Positions 1-7,614 of a DNA stretch of 9,378 nt are shown piece after piece (the first letter of the stretch is position 1; every line of letters begins with the position of its first letter). This DNA is from Deltaproteobacteria bacterium (lineage in GTDB: Bacteria; Desulfobacterota; Desulfarculia; Desulfarculales; Desulfarculaceae). The notes beneath the pieces are model-generated. The model was not told the DNA's origin. It was given only the letters and a program-made list of their open reading frames with translations, and did not search any database. The stretch spans positions 1 through 9,378 of the forward strand of contig JAKAGJ010000044.1 in assembly GCA_021815655.1 (NCBI GenBank), written 5' to 3'. The position numbers and the translations under genes are program-made.

Positions 1-120
1 TCCATCCTGGCGGTGCACGAGGCCTTTGGCGGCAGAGTGAACCTGGCCTCCGGGCAGCCAGTCAGGCTGCCCAATGGGGCCATGTCCAGGTCCAGCATCT
101 GGTGGGTGTGCTTGAGGTAG
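1..120 (+). CDS. 3' end of an upstream gene, possibly Gfo/Idh/MocA-family oxidoreductase
   Basis: Frame 1 is open from the window edge to a TAG at 118-120, giving the last 39 residues of a protein whose start lies outside. Third positions are almost all G or C and first positions are purine-rich, as in the neighbouring genes. The readable part is a short helix (ILAVHEAF) followed by a SGQPVRLP segment. This resembles the C-terminal helix and strand of Gfo/Idh/MocA NAD(P)-dependent sugar oxidoreductases, but the match is short. It ends 40 bases before the next start with no terminator between, so the two genes could share a transcript. The antisense frame has equally high third-position GC here, so base composition does not settle the strand. 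Family assignment is a guess; an open coding tail is somewhat more likely. Confidence 0.35.
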   Translation, partial: SILAVHEAFGGRVNLASGQPVRLPNGAMSRSSIWWVCLR

Positions 121-149
121 GTCCGGTACGGTTTGATCGATGCCGCAGC

Positions 150-155
150 GGGGAG
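150..155 (+). promoter_or_regulatory. Ribosome binding site that selects the start at 161
   Basis: A GGGGAG stretch lies 5 bases before the ATG at 161. An in-frame ATG at 140 lies upstream of this stretch and has no comparable site before it. The second ATG is therefore the likelier start. Confidence 0.6.
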
Positions 156-160
156 TAGCG

Positions 161-3100
161 ATGAAGACCGTGATCCTGGTGGAGCCAGATCCCAGTCGCT
201 GGCGCGAGCACTTCTACGGGTTGCCCGCCGCGCGCTGGGCCGCGCTGGAGGGCAAGAGCTTTTGGGTCACCGGCGCGGGAACCGGTTTCGGGCGCAGCAT
301 GGCCTGCGCCCTGGCCGCGGCCGGCTGCCAGGTCATCCTGACCGGGCGAAGACGGAAAAAGCTGGCCGAGAGCCTGACCGCGATGGAGCAACTCGAAATC
401 TCCCCGGCCAGGTGCCAGATCGTGCCCGTCGATATCACCGACCGCCAGCAGGTTTCCGAGGCCTGCCGCTTGGTGGAGCGGCTTTGTCCGCGCCTGCACG
501 GCCTGATCAACAACGCCGCCCTGCCCAGCCGGCCAGGCAGCGCCAGCCCCCTGCAGAACGATCCGCCGGAGCAATGGGACCGCATGCTGGCCACCAACCT
601 GACCGCGCCCTGGCTGCTGACCAGGCAGGTCTTGTCCCATCTGCTGGCCAGCGGGAGCCCGCGCATCTTGTTCATCTCCAGCGAGGCCGCGTGGGCTTCC
701 ACGCCCGGAGTGGGCATCTACAACCTGAGCAAGGCGGCCCTGAACTCCCTGGGCCACTCCCTGGCCCAGGAGCTGGCGCGCGACCATCCCAATCTGGACA
801 TCCAGGTCAATGTCCTGGCCGCGGGCGAGGCCCGCACTGAGATGAACCGCGCCTCGACGCGTTCGCCCCATGCCATCGTGGGCATGGCCCTGGCGCTGTT
901 GTCCCATCCCGCCGGGGGACCCAATGGCCGTTTTTTTGCCATGGACGGCCGGCATCTGGGGTTCGGGCACACGCCGCCCCACCCCTCGCCCTTGCTGGAG
1001 GCCCCGCCCGAGGCCCCGGAGCAGGCCGAGGGCAAGCGGTTGTTCATCCATCATTGCCTGGCCTACGACGACGGCCCCGCCGACCTGCGATGCCTCAAGG
1101 CCCTGGAGCAGTTCATGGTCGGGGGAGGCGGCAACCTGGCCATCTATGGTAATGGCCAGTTGAGCCACTACCTGTTGCGCCACTTCCCCGGTCTGGCCAG
1201 TCGGGTGCGCTGCATCATCGAGGACGACCCCGCCAAGCCCGGGCCGGGTCCGGGTGGCATCCCGGTGCTGCCCCTGGCCGAAACCCCGGCCGAGGTGGAC
1301 ACTATCTTCCTTGCCTCCACCCGGGCCTTGGCACTGGCCCGCATGGGCAAGCGGATGCTTGGCCTGGGACGCAAGCTGCGCTTGTTCACCCTGAACGCCA
1401 TCGAGGTGGTGGACAAGGCGGCCATCCCCGCCCGGGCCTGGCGGGAGCCAATCCCCGGCAACTGCCCCGCCGACCTGCCGGACATCCACTTCGAACCCGG
1501 CAAGGACGTGATCCTGCTGGAGCTGCCGCCGCGCTACATGCCCATGATGCCCTATGGCCTGGGCTACGTGCACAACATCCTCAAGGCCGCGGGCGCGGAC
1601 GTGCAGACCATGGACCTGAACATCATCTTTTATCACCGCTACCATACGCGCCGCATCCTGGACGGCGAAGAGAAGGGCGTGTGGCCAGTCGGCGATGTGG
1701 GCGGGGGAGACCCGTGGGAGGGCTCCAACACCGACCAGTGGGGCGATCCCCTGGCCCTCGAGAAGTTCAGGCTCGACCTGGAGGAGGTCATCGCGGGGCT
1801 GATCGCCGCCAGGCCAAGAATCCTGGGCATGTCCCTCAACGGCAACAACGGCTTGCTGGTGGAGGAGGTCATCCGGCGGGTCAAGACGGCACTGCCGGAG
1901 ACGGTGGTCCTGGTGGGGGGATACGATTGCGTCTATCGCGAGATGGCCCTGACCAAGTTCGAGCTTTACGACTACATGTTCGTGGGGGAAACCGAACTGA
2001 CCCTGGGGCCGGCGGTGCGGGCGCTCCTGGCCGGCCAACGGCCCAAGGACCTGCCCGGGGTGATCTCGCGTTTCGACAGTCCCGATCGGCAGTGGCGGGA
2101 CGCGCCCCTGCCCACCGCCCTGGACGCCATCGAATTCCCCCGCTACGAATGGACCGACCTGAATCTGTACCGCGACTGCCGCGGCGTTTGCTCCACCCCG
2201 GTCGCGGGCAGCCGGGGCTGCCATTGGGGGCGCTGCAACTTCTGCGCGGAGTGCTTCAACTGGCGCCGGCGCGAGCCCGGTAAAGTTGTCGACGAGATCC
2301 AGTGGCATGCCCAGCGGGGCTTCGACGTGTTTCATTTCAACGAGAGCGACGTCAACGGCGATCCCAGCCATCTGCTGGAAATCTGCCGGGAGATCATCCG
2401 GCGGGGGTTGGAGGTCAAGCTGTACGGCCAGATGCGCATCGACCCGCGCAACGACCTGGAGTTCTTCCACACCATCAAGCAGGCCGGGTTCACGGTCTTG
2501 CGTTTCGGCGTCGACGGCTGGACCGACCATGTCCTGCGACTGCAACGCAAGGGCTACAGCATGCGCACCGTGGAGCAGAACCTGCGCGATTGCCATCGCG
2601 CCGGGCTCCTGGCCGCGGTGAACATGGTGATCGGGGTGCCCGGCGAGGCGGAGGAGGACGTCGAGGAGTCCATCCACAACGTCATAGCCCACCGGCGCCT
2701 GATTCATAGCGTCAGCACCATCAACATGCTGCGCCTGGCCGGCGGCAGCCGCTACTACCTGTTCCCAGAGCAACACAAGATACGCTTCCGGGGCGACCGG
2801 GACCAGATATACCGCGACCATCAGTTGCGCATACCCGATCGGCTTTGGTACAGCGAAGAGCCCTACATCGACCACGAGGTGCGTTGGGACCGCTACATGC
2901 GGATCCTGCGCGCCCTTTACGAGAATGGCGTGCCACTGGGGGAATACGCCAAGTGGGAGGTGGTCAAGGAGGCCAACCGTCAAAAGGGCCTGAACTCCGC
3001 CAGTTTTGGCGAGGCGGTGGCCAGCGAATACGCGGCGCGCGGCGAGATGCCGCCCCTGCAGGCCGCCCGGCAGCGGCACATCAATGGCTTGGACCTGCGC

Positions 3101-3412
3101 AACCAGGGCCGGCGGCGCGAGGCGGTTCAGGAATTGGCCGCCGCCAGCCAGTTGGACCCTGACAACCCCGCGATCCTCAACAGCCTGGCCGTGGCCCAGT
3201 GGGAGTTTGGCGAAACGGGCCCGGCCCTGGACAACCTCCGGGCTGCGCTGGCCCTGGAGCCGAGCAACGGCCAGGCGCTGTTGAACCTGGCGCGGATCCT
3301 GGAGTCCATGGGCCGCGCGGGCGAGGCGGTGGGCCTGCTGGAGGATTTCCTGGGACAGGGGGGCGACCCGCACCTGGAGCGTGAATTGGCTCGCATGCGA
3401 CGCCCGGCCTGA
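161..3412 (+). CDS. SDR / B12-binding radical SAM / TPR multidomain fusion protein
   Basis: The 1083-residue product joins four modules. Residues ~30-265 are a short-chain dehydrogenase: a TGAGTGFG cofactor loop (37-44), NNAA (117-120), Asn146, Ser173/174 and a YNLSK active site (Tyr187, Lys191), so the catalytic set looks intact. Residues ~293-425 look like a second small Rossmann unit (IYGNG around 328-332, then an acidic EDDP turn), of the kind seen in sugar-modifying enzymes. Residues ~449-637 are a cobalamin-binding domain (PPRYMPMMPYGLGY at 456-469) without a DxHxxG base-off motif. Residues ~673-860 are the radical SAM core, with C687, C692 and C695 in a CX4CX2C arrangement and a GVPGEAEED motif at 825-833. 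Residues ~970-1070 form about three TPR repeats. The protein has no signal peptide or membrane segment, so it is probably cytoplasmic. The ATG at 161 is preferred over 140 because of its ribosome binding site. The reaction is unknown; a cobalamin-dependent radical step (such as methylation or ring rearrangement) coupled to a carbonyl reduction, perhaps on a sugar or surface glycan, is inference. Confidence 0.88.
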   Translation: MKTVILVEPDPSRWREHFYGLPAARWAALEGKSFWVTGAGTGFGRSMACALAAAGCQVILTGRRRKKLAESLTAMEQLEISPARCQIVPVDITDRQQVSEACRLVERLCPRLHGLINNAALPSRPGSASPLQNDPPEQWDRMLATNLTAPWLLTRQVLSHLLASGSPRILFISSEAAWASTPGVGIYNLSKAALNSLGHSLAQELARDHPNLDIQVNVLAAGEARTEMNRASTRSPHAIVGMALALLSHPAGGPNGRFFAMDGRHLGFGHTPPHPSPLLEAPPEAPEQAEGKRLFIHHCLAYDDGPADLRCLKALEQFMVGGGGNLAIYGNGQLSHYLLRHFPGLASRVRCIIEDDPAKPGPGPGGIPVLPLAETPAEVDTIFLASTRALALARMGKRMLGLGRKLRLFTLNAIEVVDKAAIPARAWREPIPGNCPADLPDIHFEPGKDVILLELPPRYMPMMPYGLGYVHNILKAAGADVQTMDLNIIFYHRYHTRRILDGEEKGVWPVGDVGGGDPWEGSNTDQWGDPLALEKFRLDLEEVIAGLIAARPRILGMSLNGNNGLLVEEVIRRVKTALPETVVLVGGYDCVYREMALTKFELYDYMFVGETELTLGPAVRALLAGQRPKDLPGVISRFDSPDRQWRDAPLPTALDAIEFPRYEWTDLNLYRDCRGVCSTPVAGSRGCHWGRCNFCAECFNWRRREPGKVVDEIQWHAQRGFDVFHFNESDVNGDPSHLLEICREIIRRGLEVKLYGQMRIDPRNDLEFFHTIKQAGFTVLRFGVDGWTDHVLRLQRKGYSMRTVEQNLRDCHRAGLLAAVNMVIGVPGEAEEDVEESIHNVIAHRRLIHSVSTINMLRLAGGSRYYLFPEQHKIRFRGDRDQIYRDHQLRIPDRLWYSEEPYIDHEVRWDRYMRILRALYENGVPLGEYAKWEVVKEANRQKGLNSASFGEAVASEYAARGEMPPLQAARQRHINGLDLRNQGRRREAVQELAAASQLDPDNPAILNSLAVAQWEFGETGPALDNLRAALALEPSNGQALLNLARILESMGRAGEAVGLLEDFLGQGGDPHLERELARMRRPA

Positions 3413-3442
3413 CCCCAAGGGAGGGCAGGGACCGGAACGGAG

Positions 3443-3547
3443 GTGCGGGGCGAGCGGTACAGGACGCCCGTGGCCGATGACCGCGCCACGCGGGTGGCCG
3501 ACCTGCTGAAACGCGACATCACCGCCAGCCGACCCAATGGGCCTTGA
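3443..3547 (+). CDS. Possible 34-residue small protein or detached C-terminal tail
   Basis: A GTG-to-TGA frame of 34 codons follows the radical SAM gene by 30 bases and is in the same reading frame. Codon third positions are mostly G or C. The predicted peptide has a plausible amphipathic helix (ADDRATRVADLLKRDI) rich in Arg and Asp. A GGAG directly abuts the GTG, too close for a good ribosome binding site, so independent translation is doubtful. It could be a real small protein, the remnant of an originally longer C-terminus beyond the TGA at 3410, or chance in GC-rich DNA. No family is recognised. Confidence 0.22.
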   Translation: MRGERYRTPVADDRATRVADLLKRDITASRPNGP

Positions 3548-3575
3548 ACGACCGCTCCGGCCCAGGTGGGCCCCT

Positions 3576-3597
3576 GGCGCGGGTTCATGCCCGCGTC
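3576..3597. terminator. Hairpin between convergent genes, possible bidirectional terminator
   Basis: CGCGGG (3578-3583) and CCCGCG (3590-3595) form a perfect 6-bp stem around a 6-base loop. One G-T and one G-C pair extend it to 8 bp. A second small inverted repeat, GGCCCA/TGGGCC, lies just before it at 3559-3572. The position, between the end of the plus-strand genes and the end of the minus-strand operon, suits a shared terminator. Neither side has a T run, so it is not a classical intrinsic terminator. Apart from these repeats I see nothing convincing in 3548-3681. Confidence 0.25.
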
Positions 3598-3681
3598 CCT
3601 TGCCATCGACGTGCCAAGGAGCCCCAGCAGGGTAACGGTCGAGGTTGGCTGGGCCGCGCCGCCCCTGCCCACGCCATCCCG

Positions 3682-6600
3682 CTATGGGCGGACCAGGGCC
3701 TCGATCTGGGCCAGCAGGGAGGCGTTCGAGAAACCGGGCAGATCGGGGGCTCCGCTTCGGCAGGAGGCCACGCAGGTGCCGCAGCCCTTGCAGGTGACCG
3801 GATTGACCTCGGCCTTGCCGTCCTGGTCCTGGGTGATGGCCTGGTAGGGGCAACAGGCCACGCATACCCCACAGCCCACGCAGGCCGACTTTTTTATGCG
3901 AGCCACCACGCCGCCCACCTTGAGCGATGGTCGGTTGAGGATGGCGGCGGCCCTGGCGGCGGCGGCCTGGGCCTGGGAAACCGACTCCTCCATGGACTGG
4001 GGGGCCCTGGCCAGCCCGCAGACGAAAACCCCGTCCGTGGCGAAGTCCACCGGACGTAGCTTGGGGTGGGCCTCCTGGAAGAAGCCGTCATCGTCCTGTG
4101 GCACCTTGTAGAGCTGGGCCAGGGGATTGGGCGTCTCGGGAACGATGGCCGTGGCCAGGACCAGGAGATCGGCCCTGATGCTCAGGCGCCGGCTGAGCAC
4201 CCAGTCCTGAAAGCCCAGTTCCAAGGCGTCGGTGGTTTCCTCCACCGTGAAGGGCTGTTCGTGGTCATAGCGAATGAAGTGAATGTCCTCGGCCCTGGCC
4301 TCCCTATAGATGTCCTCGCGCAGGCCATAGGTGCGCAGGTCACGGTTGACCACGAAGACCTGGGCCTGGGGATTGGCCTCCTTCAGGCGCAGGGCGTTGC
4401 GCACCGATTGGATGCAACAGACCTTGGAGCAGTAGGGCCGCTCCGGAATGCGGCTGCCCACGCATTGCAGGAAGACCACCCGGTTGGCCTCGAGCAACTG
4501 GGGGTCTTCGTCGCCCAGGCGCCGATCCAGTTCCAGGTTGGTGAGCACCCGGGGGCTCTTGCCATATAGATAGCCCTCGGGGCGCAGTTCACCGGCCCCG
4601 CAGGCGATGATCGTGACGCCGTGTTCCAGTACCTCCTCGCCGAGGGGGCTGTTGATGGTGGTGTGGAAATTGCCCACGAAGCCCTCTGCCTTGATGATGC
4701 TGGCCCCCAAGTGGACGCGGACCAGGCGGTCCCGAGTCACCAGCCTGATCATTCCCTCCAGGTTCTCCCGCACGTCCTCGCCGCTGCCGGTTTGCCCCAG
4801 GCCCAGGGCGTGGCCGCCAAGGACGTTGCTGCGCTCCACCAGATGCACCACATAACCCTGTTTGGCCAGACTCAGGGAGGCGGCCATGCCGGCCAATCCG
4901 CCCCCCACCACCAGGGCCGCCCGATTGACGGGCATGTCGCTCTCGTTCAGGGGCTCCAGCAATCCGGCCTTGCCCACGGCCATGGCCACAAGGCTTTCGG
5001 CCTTGGCCGTGGCGGCCTCGGGGTCGTCCCCGTGCACCCATGAGCATTGGTTGCGGATGTTGGCCATCTCGAACAGGTACTTGTTGAGACCGGCCGTCTC
5101 CAGGGTCTGCTGGAACAGTGGCTCGTGGGTGCGCGGCGTGCAGGCGGCCACCACCACCCGGTTCAGGCCCTTTTCCTGGACCACCCGCGCCATCTGCGCC
5201 TGGGCGTCCTGGGAGCAGGCGAAACGGTACTCCTCCACGTGGGCCACGCCGGGCAGTCGGGCGGCGTGGGCGGCCACCCTGGGGCAATCCACCACTCCGG
5301 CGATGTTGGAGCCGCAGTGGCAGACGAACACCCCTATGCGCGCCGGCTCGCCCGCGACCTCGCGTAGCGCGGCGGCCCTTGGCCGGCTCACCAGGGTGTT
5401 GCGGGCCGAAGCCAGGAGGCCGGCGGCCAGCCCAGCGGCGGCGCTGGCGTTATTGACCGAGGTGGGGATGTCCTTGGGGCCCCTGAAGCATCCGCCGGCG
5501 AACACCCCCGGCCGGGAGGTGACCACCGGCGCAAAGGCGCTGAACTCCGGGAAGCCGTGCGAATCCATGCGCAGTCCCAGGCTGGCCGAGAGTTTCCGTT
5601 GTTCGGGACCGGTGCCGCTGCCCACCGAGAGCACCACCAGGTCGAAGACCTCTTCCTTCAAGTCCCCGGGTGGCAGGGTGTAGCGCAAGCGCAGGGCATG
5701 GCCGCCGGGCTCGGGAGTCAGTGACCCAACCCGTGACTTGATGAAACGGACCCCTTGGTCCTGGGCGCGGTTGAAGTAGCGCTCCGCGTTTTTGCCCTGG
5801 GTGCGCATGTCGATATAGAAGATGGCGGCGTCCAGCCGGCCGTGGGCGTGCTCCCGGGCCAGCATGGCTTGTTTGATGGCTATGGTGCAGCAGGCCGAGG
5901 AGCAGTAGCTGGCCGCGCCGGGGTGCTGGGAGCGCGAGCCCACGCATTGAATCCAGGCGACCTTGGCCGGCTCGATCCCGTCGCTGGGCTTGACCAGGTG
6001 CCCCATGTTGGGGCCGGTGGCCGAGAGCATGCGCTCGAACTCCAGGCTGGTCACCACGTTGGGTTGGGAGACGTAATGGTAGTCGTCCTCCTGGGCCGGG
6101 TCATAGGGCCGGCTGCCCAGGGCGAGGACCACCGCGCCCACGCGCAACTCGATTTCGCTGGGCTTCTCGTCCAACCGTATGGCCCCCGTGGGACAGAGCT
6201 TTTCGCAGGCGCGGCACTTGCCCTTTTGCAGATAGATGCAGTGGTCGGGGTCGATGGCGTACTTGAGCGGCACGGCCTGGCTGAATTTGATGTAGGCTGC
6301 CTTGCGCTTGGCCAGGCCCATCTGGTACTCGTCATCCACTTTCTTGGGACATTTTTCGGCGCAGACCCCGCAGGCGATGCAGGCCTGGGTGTCCACGTAG
6401 CGCGGATGCCTGAGGACGCGGGCGCGCAGGTCTCCCGGCTCCCCTTCCACCGTCAGCAACTCGGCCAGGGTGAGGAGCTCTATATTGGGATGCCTGCCCA
6501 CCTCCACGAGGCGGGGAGAGATGATTCACATGGCGCAGTCGTTGGTGGGGAAGGTCTTGTCCAACTGGGACATGGTCCCCCCTATGGAGGACGTGCGCTC

Positions 6601-6705
6601 CAGCAGGTAGACCTTGAAGCCTCCCTCGGCCGCGTCCAGGGCGGCCTGCATGCCGGTGATGCCGCCGCCAACCACCAAAATGGCGCCTATCACGTCTTTT
6701 GCCAT
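3682..6705 (-). CDS. hdrA: HdrA-like flavin/iron-sulfur subunit, double-length, predicted selenoprotein
   Basis: Read from the ATG at 6705 with TGA at 6528-6526 as selenocysteine, the product is 1007 residues. The N-terminus has an FAD-binding motif ([16 protein letters not shown], 11-26) and the HdrA signature [22 protein letters not shown], with Sec60 where most HdrA proteins have Cys. Two [4Fe-4S] sites follow (C109, C112, C115, C119 and C156, C164, C167, C171), then QCVGSR (253-258) with YCSSACC (267-273). A VCHCG motif sits at 461-465. A second FAD unit (VVGGGLAG, 599-606) carries its own QCVGSR (747-752) and YCSKVCC (758-764). Two C-terminal ferredoxin clusters end the protein (C942, C945, C948, C952 and C972, C975, C978, C982). 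HdrA is the FAD subunit of heterodisulfide reductase-type complexes and in methanogens carries out flavin-based electron bifurcation; bifurcation here is inference. It is last in the operon, 48 bases after hdrB. A GGGGA lies 11 bases before the ATG, a weak ribosome binding site. A conventional caller would start at GTG 6507 and lose the first 66 residues. Confidence 0.9.
6497..6528 (-). promoter_or_regulatory. Predicted bacterial SECIS element of hdrA
   Basis: Reading the minus strand, the TGA (6528-6526) is followed by 18 nt and then a hairpin. CCCGCCTC (6515-6508) pairs with GAGGTGGG (6504-6497) over 8 bp with one G-U pair, closing a GUG loop (6507-6505). Bacterial SECIS elements are known as stem-loops shortly after the UGA, with a G (often GU) at the start of a small loop. 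The apical-loop distance and loop sequence fit that description. It would recruit SelB carrying Sec-tRNA. The GTG that forms the loop is the codon an ordinary gene caller would take as the start. Confidence 0.75.
6526..6528 (-). other. In-frame UGA predicted to encode selenocysteine (Sec60 of HdrA)
   Basis: The codon is in frame with the ATG at 6705 and with the long downstream frame, and there is no other stop between them. Flanking residues on both sides match the HdrA signature NDCAM-C-I-SP-LVE, with the TGA exactly at the conserved Cys. Selenocysteine at this site is known for HdrA of some methanogens. A TGC-to-TGA sequencing error or true nonsense mutation would give the same reading, but neither would explain the SECIS-like hairpin. 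Confidence 0.8.
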
Positions 6706-6728
6706 CGTGCTGCAAGTCCCCTTCGGCC

Positions 6729-6746
6729 CCCGGCCCGTGGACCGGG
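6729..6746 (-). other. Hairpin in the hdrB-hdrA gap
   Basis: On the minus strand CCCGGTC and GGCCGGG form a 7-bp stem (one U-G pair) around a CACG loop, between the TAA of hdrB (6754) and the weak GGGGA ribosome binding site of hdrA (6721-6717). It has no U tract, so it is unlikely to end transcription. It might tune mRNA processing or stability between the two cistrons. In DNA this rich in G and C, chance is a fair explanation. Confidence 0.3.
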
Positions 6747-6753
6747 AGGCGGG

Positions 6754-7614
6754 TTAATAGAACTGCTCCAGGGCCAGCGGTCTGAGCCGGTTCTTGCCGA
6801 TGCCCAACTCGGAGGGCGAGCACCCCAGGCTCAAACCCACCAACTGGGGCAGGAGCACCGCCGGCAAGGGGGGTCCCAGACGGCCGTCCGTCCGTCGCTG
6901 CACCTCATCCAACTGGAGCTGGCAGTAGGTGCAGGCGCAGAGGATAAGCTCGGCCCCGCCCTGGCGCGCGCCGTTCAGCTTGCGCTGGGTCAGGGACAGG
7001 GAAAGCTCGCGGTTTTTGCCCCACAACGGATTCCCGCAGCACTCCAGGCGCTGGGGATAGTCCAGGGTGTCCGCCCCGCAGAGGATCACCAGGCGTTCGA
7101 AGATGGTGGGCGTGGCCGGGTTGTCGAACTGGGTGACCTTGGCCGGGCGAAGGGCGTGGCAACCGTAGTGCACCGCCACGTGGAGCCCCTCCAGCGGGCG
7201 GATGACCGCGCCGGCCAGGCCGCTGTCCTCCACGTCCTGATCCAGCACCTGCATCAAGTGACGCACCCGGATGCCATCCTCTCGGCAGGTCAGGCCCTCG
7301 GCGGCCAGCATCCGGCGCACCTCGTTGGCGGCCTGGCTGTCGCCGGCCATATATTCCCGGGCCTTCATGAGACTGCCGAAGCAGCACTTGCAGGGAGTGA
7401 GGATGTCCAGGCCGGCGTCCTGGGCCAGGGCCAGGTTGCGGGCCGCGGAATACAGGTAGGCCATGCCGTCGCGGTCCCGCACCGGATAGCCGCAGCAGCC
7501 GAACTCCATTTCCTTGAGCCCCACCCCCAGGCGGCCCAGCACCGCCCGGGTGGATTCGTCGTACTGGCTCAGATGGAAGGGGAGCTTGCAGCCCGGGAAG
7601 TAGGCGAAGGTCAT
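6754..7614 (-). CDS. hdrB: HdrB-like subunit with two CCG cluster motifs
   Basis: The 286-residue protein has the usual HdrB length and both cysteine-rich CCG repeats. The first uses C9, C40-C41 (FGCCGYP), and C75/C78. The second uses C152 (HYGCHALRP), C192-C193 (ECCGNP) and C228/C231. In methanogen HdrB these two repeats bind the non-cubane [4Fe-4S] clusters that split the disulfide substrate; with every ligand present this copy should be active. There is no signal peptide or membrane helix, so it is cytoplasmic. Its ATG overlaps the TGA of the upstream cytochrome b-HdrC gene (ATGA), implying translational coupling and a fixed ratio with that subunit. The natural substrate is unlikely to be CoM-S-S-CoB in a bacterium; a protein or small-molecule disulfide (DsrC-type in sulfate reducers) is a hypothesis. 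An extra Cys (C77) lies inside the first CXXC. Confidence 0.93.
   Translation of the reverse strand: MTFAYFPGCKLPFHLSQYDESTRAVLGRLGVGLKEMEFGCCGYPVRDRDGMAYLYSAARNLALAQDAGLDILTPCKCCFGSLMKAREYMAGDSQAANEVRRMLAAEGLTCREDGIRVRHLMQVLDQDVEDSGLAGAVIRPLEGLHVAVHYGCHALRPAKVTQFDNPATPTIFERLVILCGADTLDYPQRLECCGNPLWGKNRELSLSLTQRKLNGARQGGAELILCACTYCQLQLDEVQRRTDGRLGPPLPAVLLPQLVGLSLGCSPSELGIGKNRLRPLALEQFY

Noticed and set aside
1..140. Minus-strand open frame opposite the first 140 bases
   Set aside because: Its codon composition is as good as the plus frame, but its ATGs lack a ribosome binding site and no family is recognisable. Kept only as an alternative to the partial gene at 1-120.
140..160. Alternative start at ATG 140 for the radical SAM fusion
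   Set aside because: The GGGGAG ribosome binding site lies between the two ATGs and is correctly spaced only for 161; the seven extra residues add no domain.
62..3865. Minus-strand open frame of 1267 codons opposite the radical SAM fusion
   Set aside because: It lies antisense to a gene with many recognisable motifs, its translation is Gly/Ala/Gln/His-rich with no domain, and long antisense frames are expected when third positions are nearly all G or C.
3682..6507. hdrA starting at GTG 6507 as a 941-residue protein
   Set aside because: This start drops the first FAD motif and the NDCAM signature, which are encoded in frame just upstream across a single TGA; the GTG also forms the loop of the SECIS-like hairpin.
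6526..6528. hdrA as a pseudogene broken by a nonsense codon
   Set aside because: The stop falls exactly at the known Cys/Sec position, is followed by a SECIS-like hairpin, and the rest of the 1007-residue frame is intact with all cluster ligands present.
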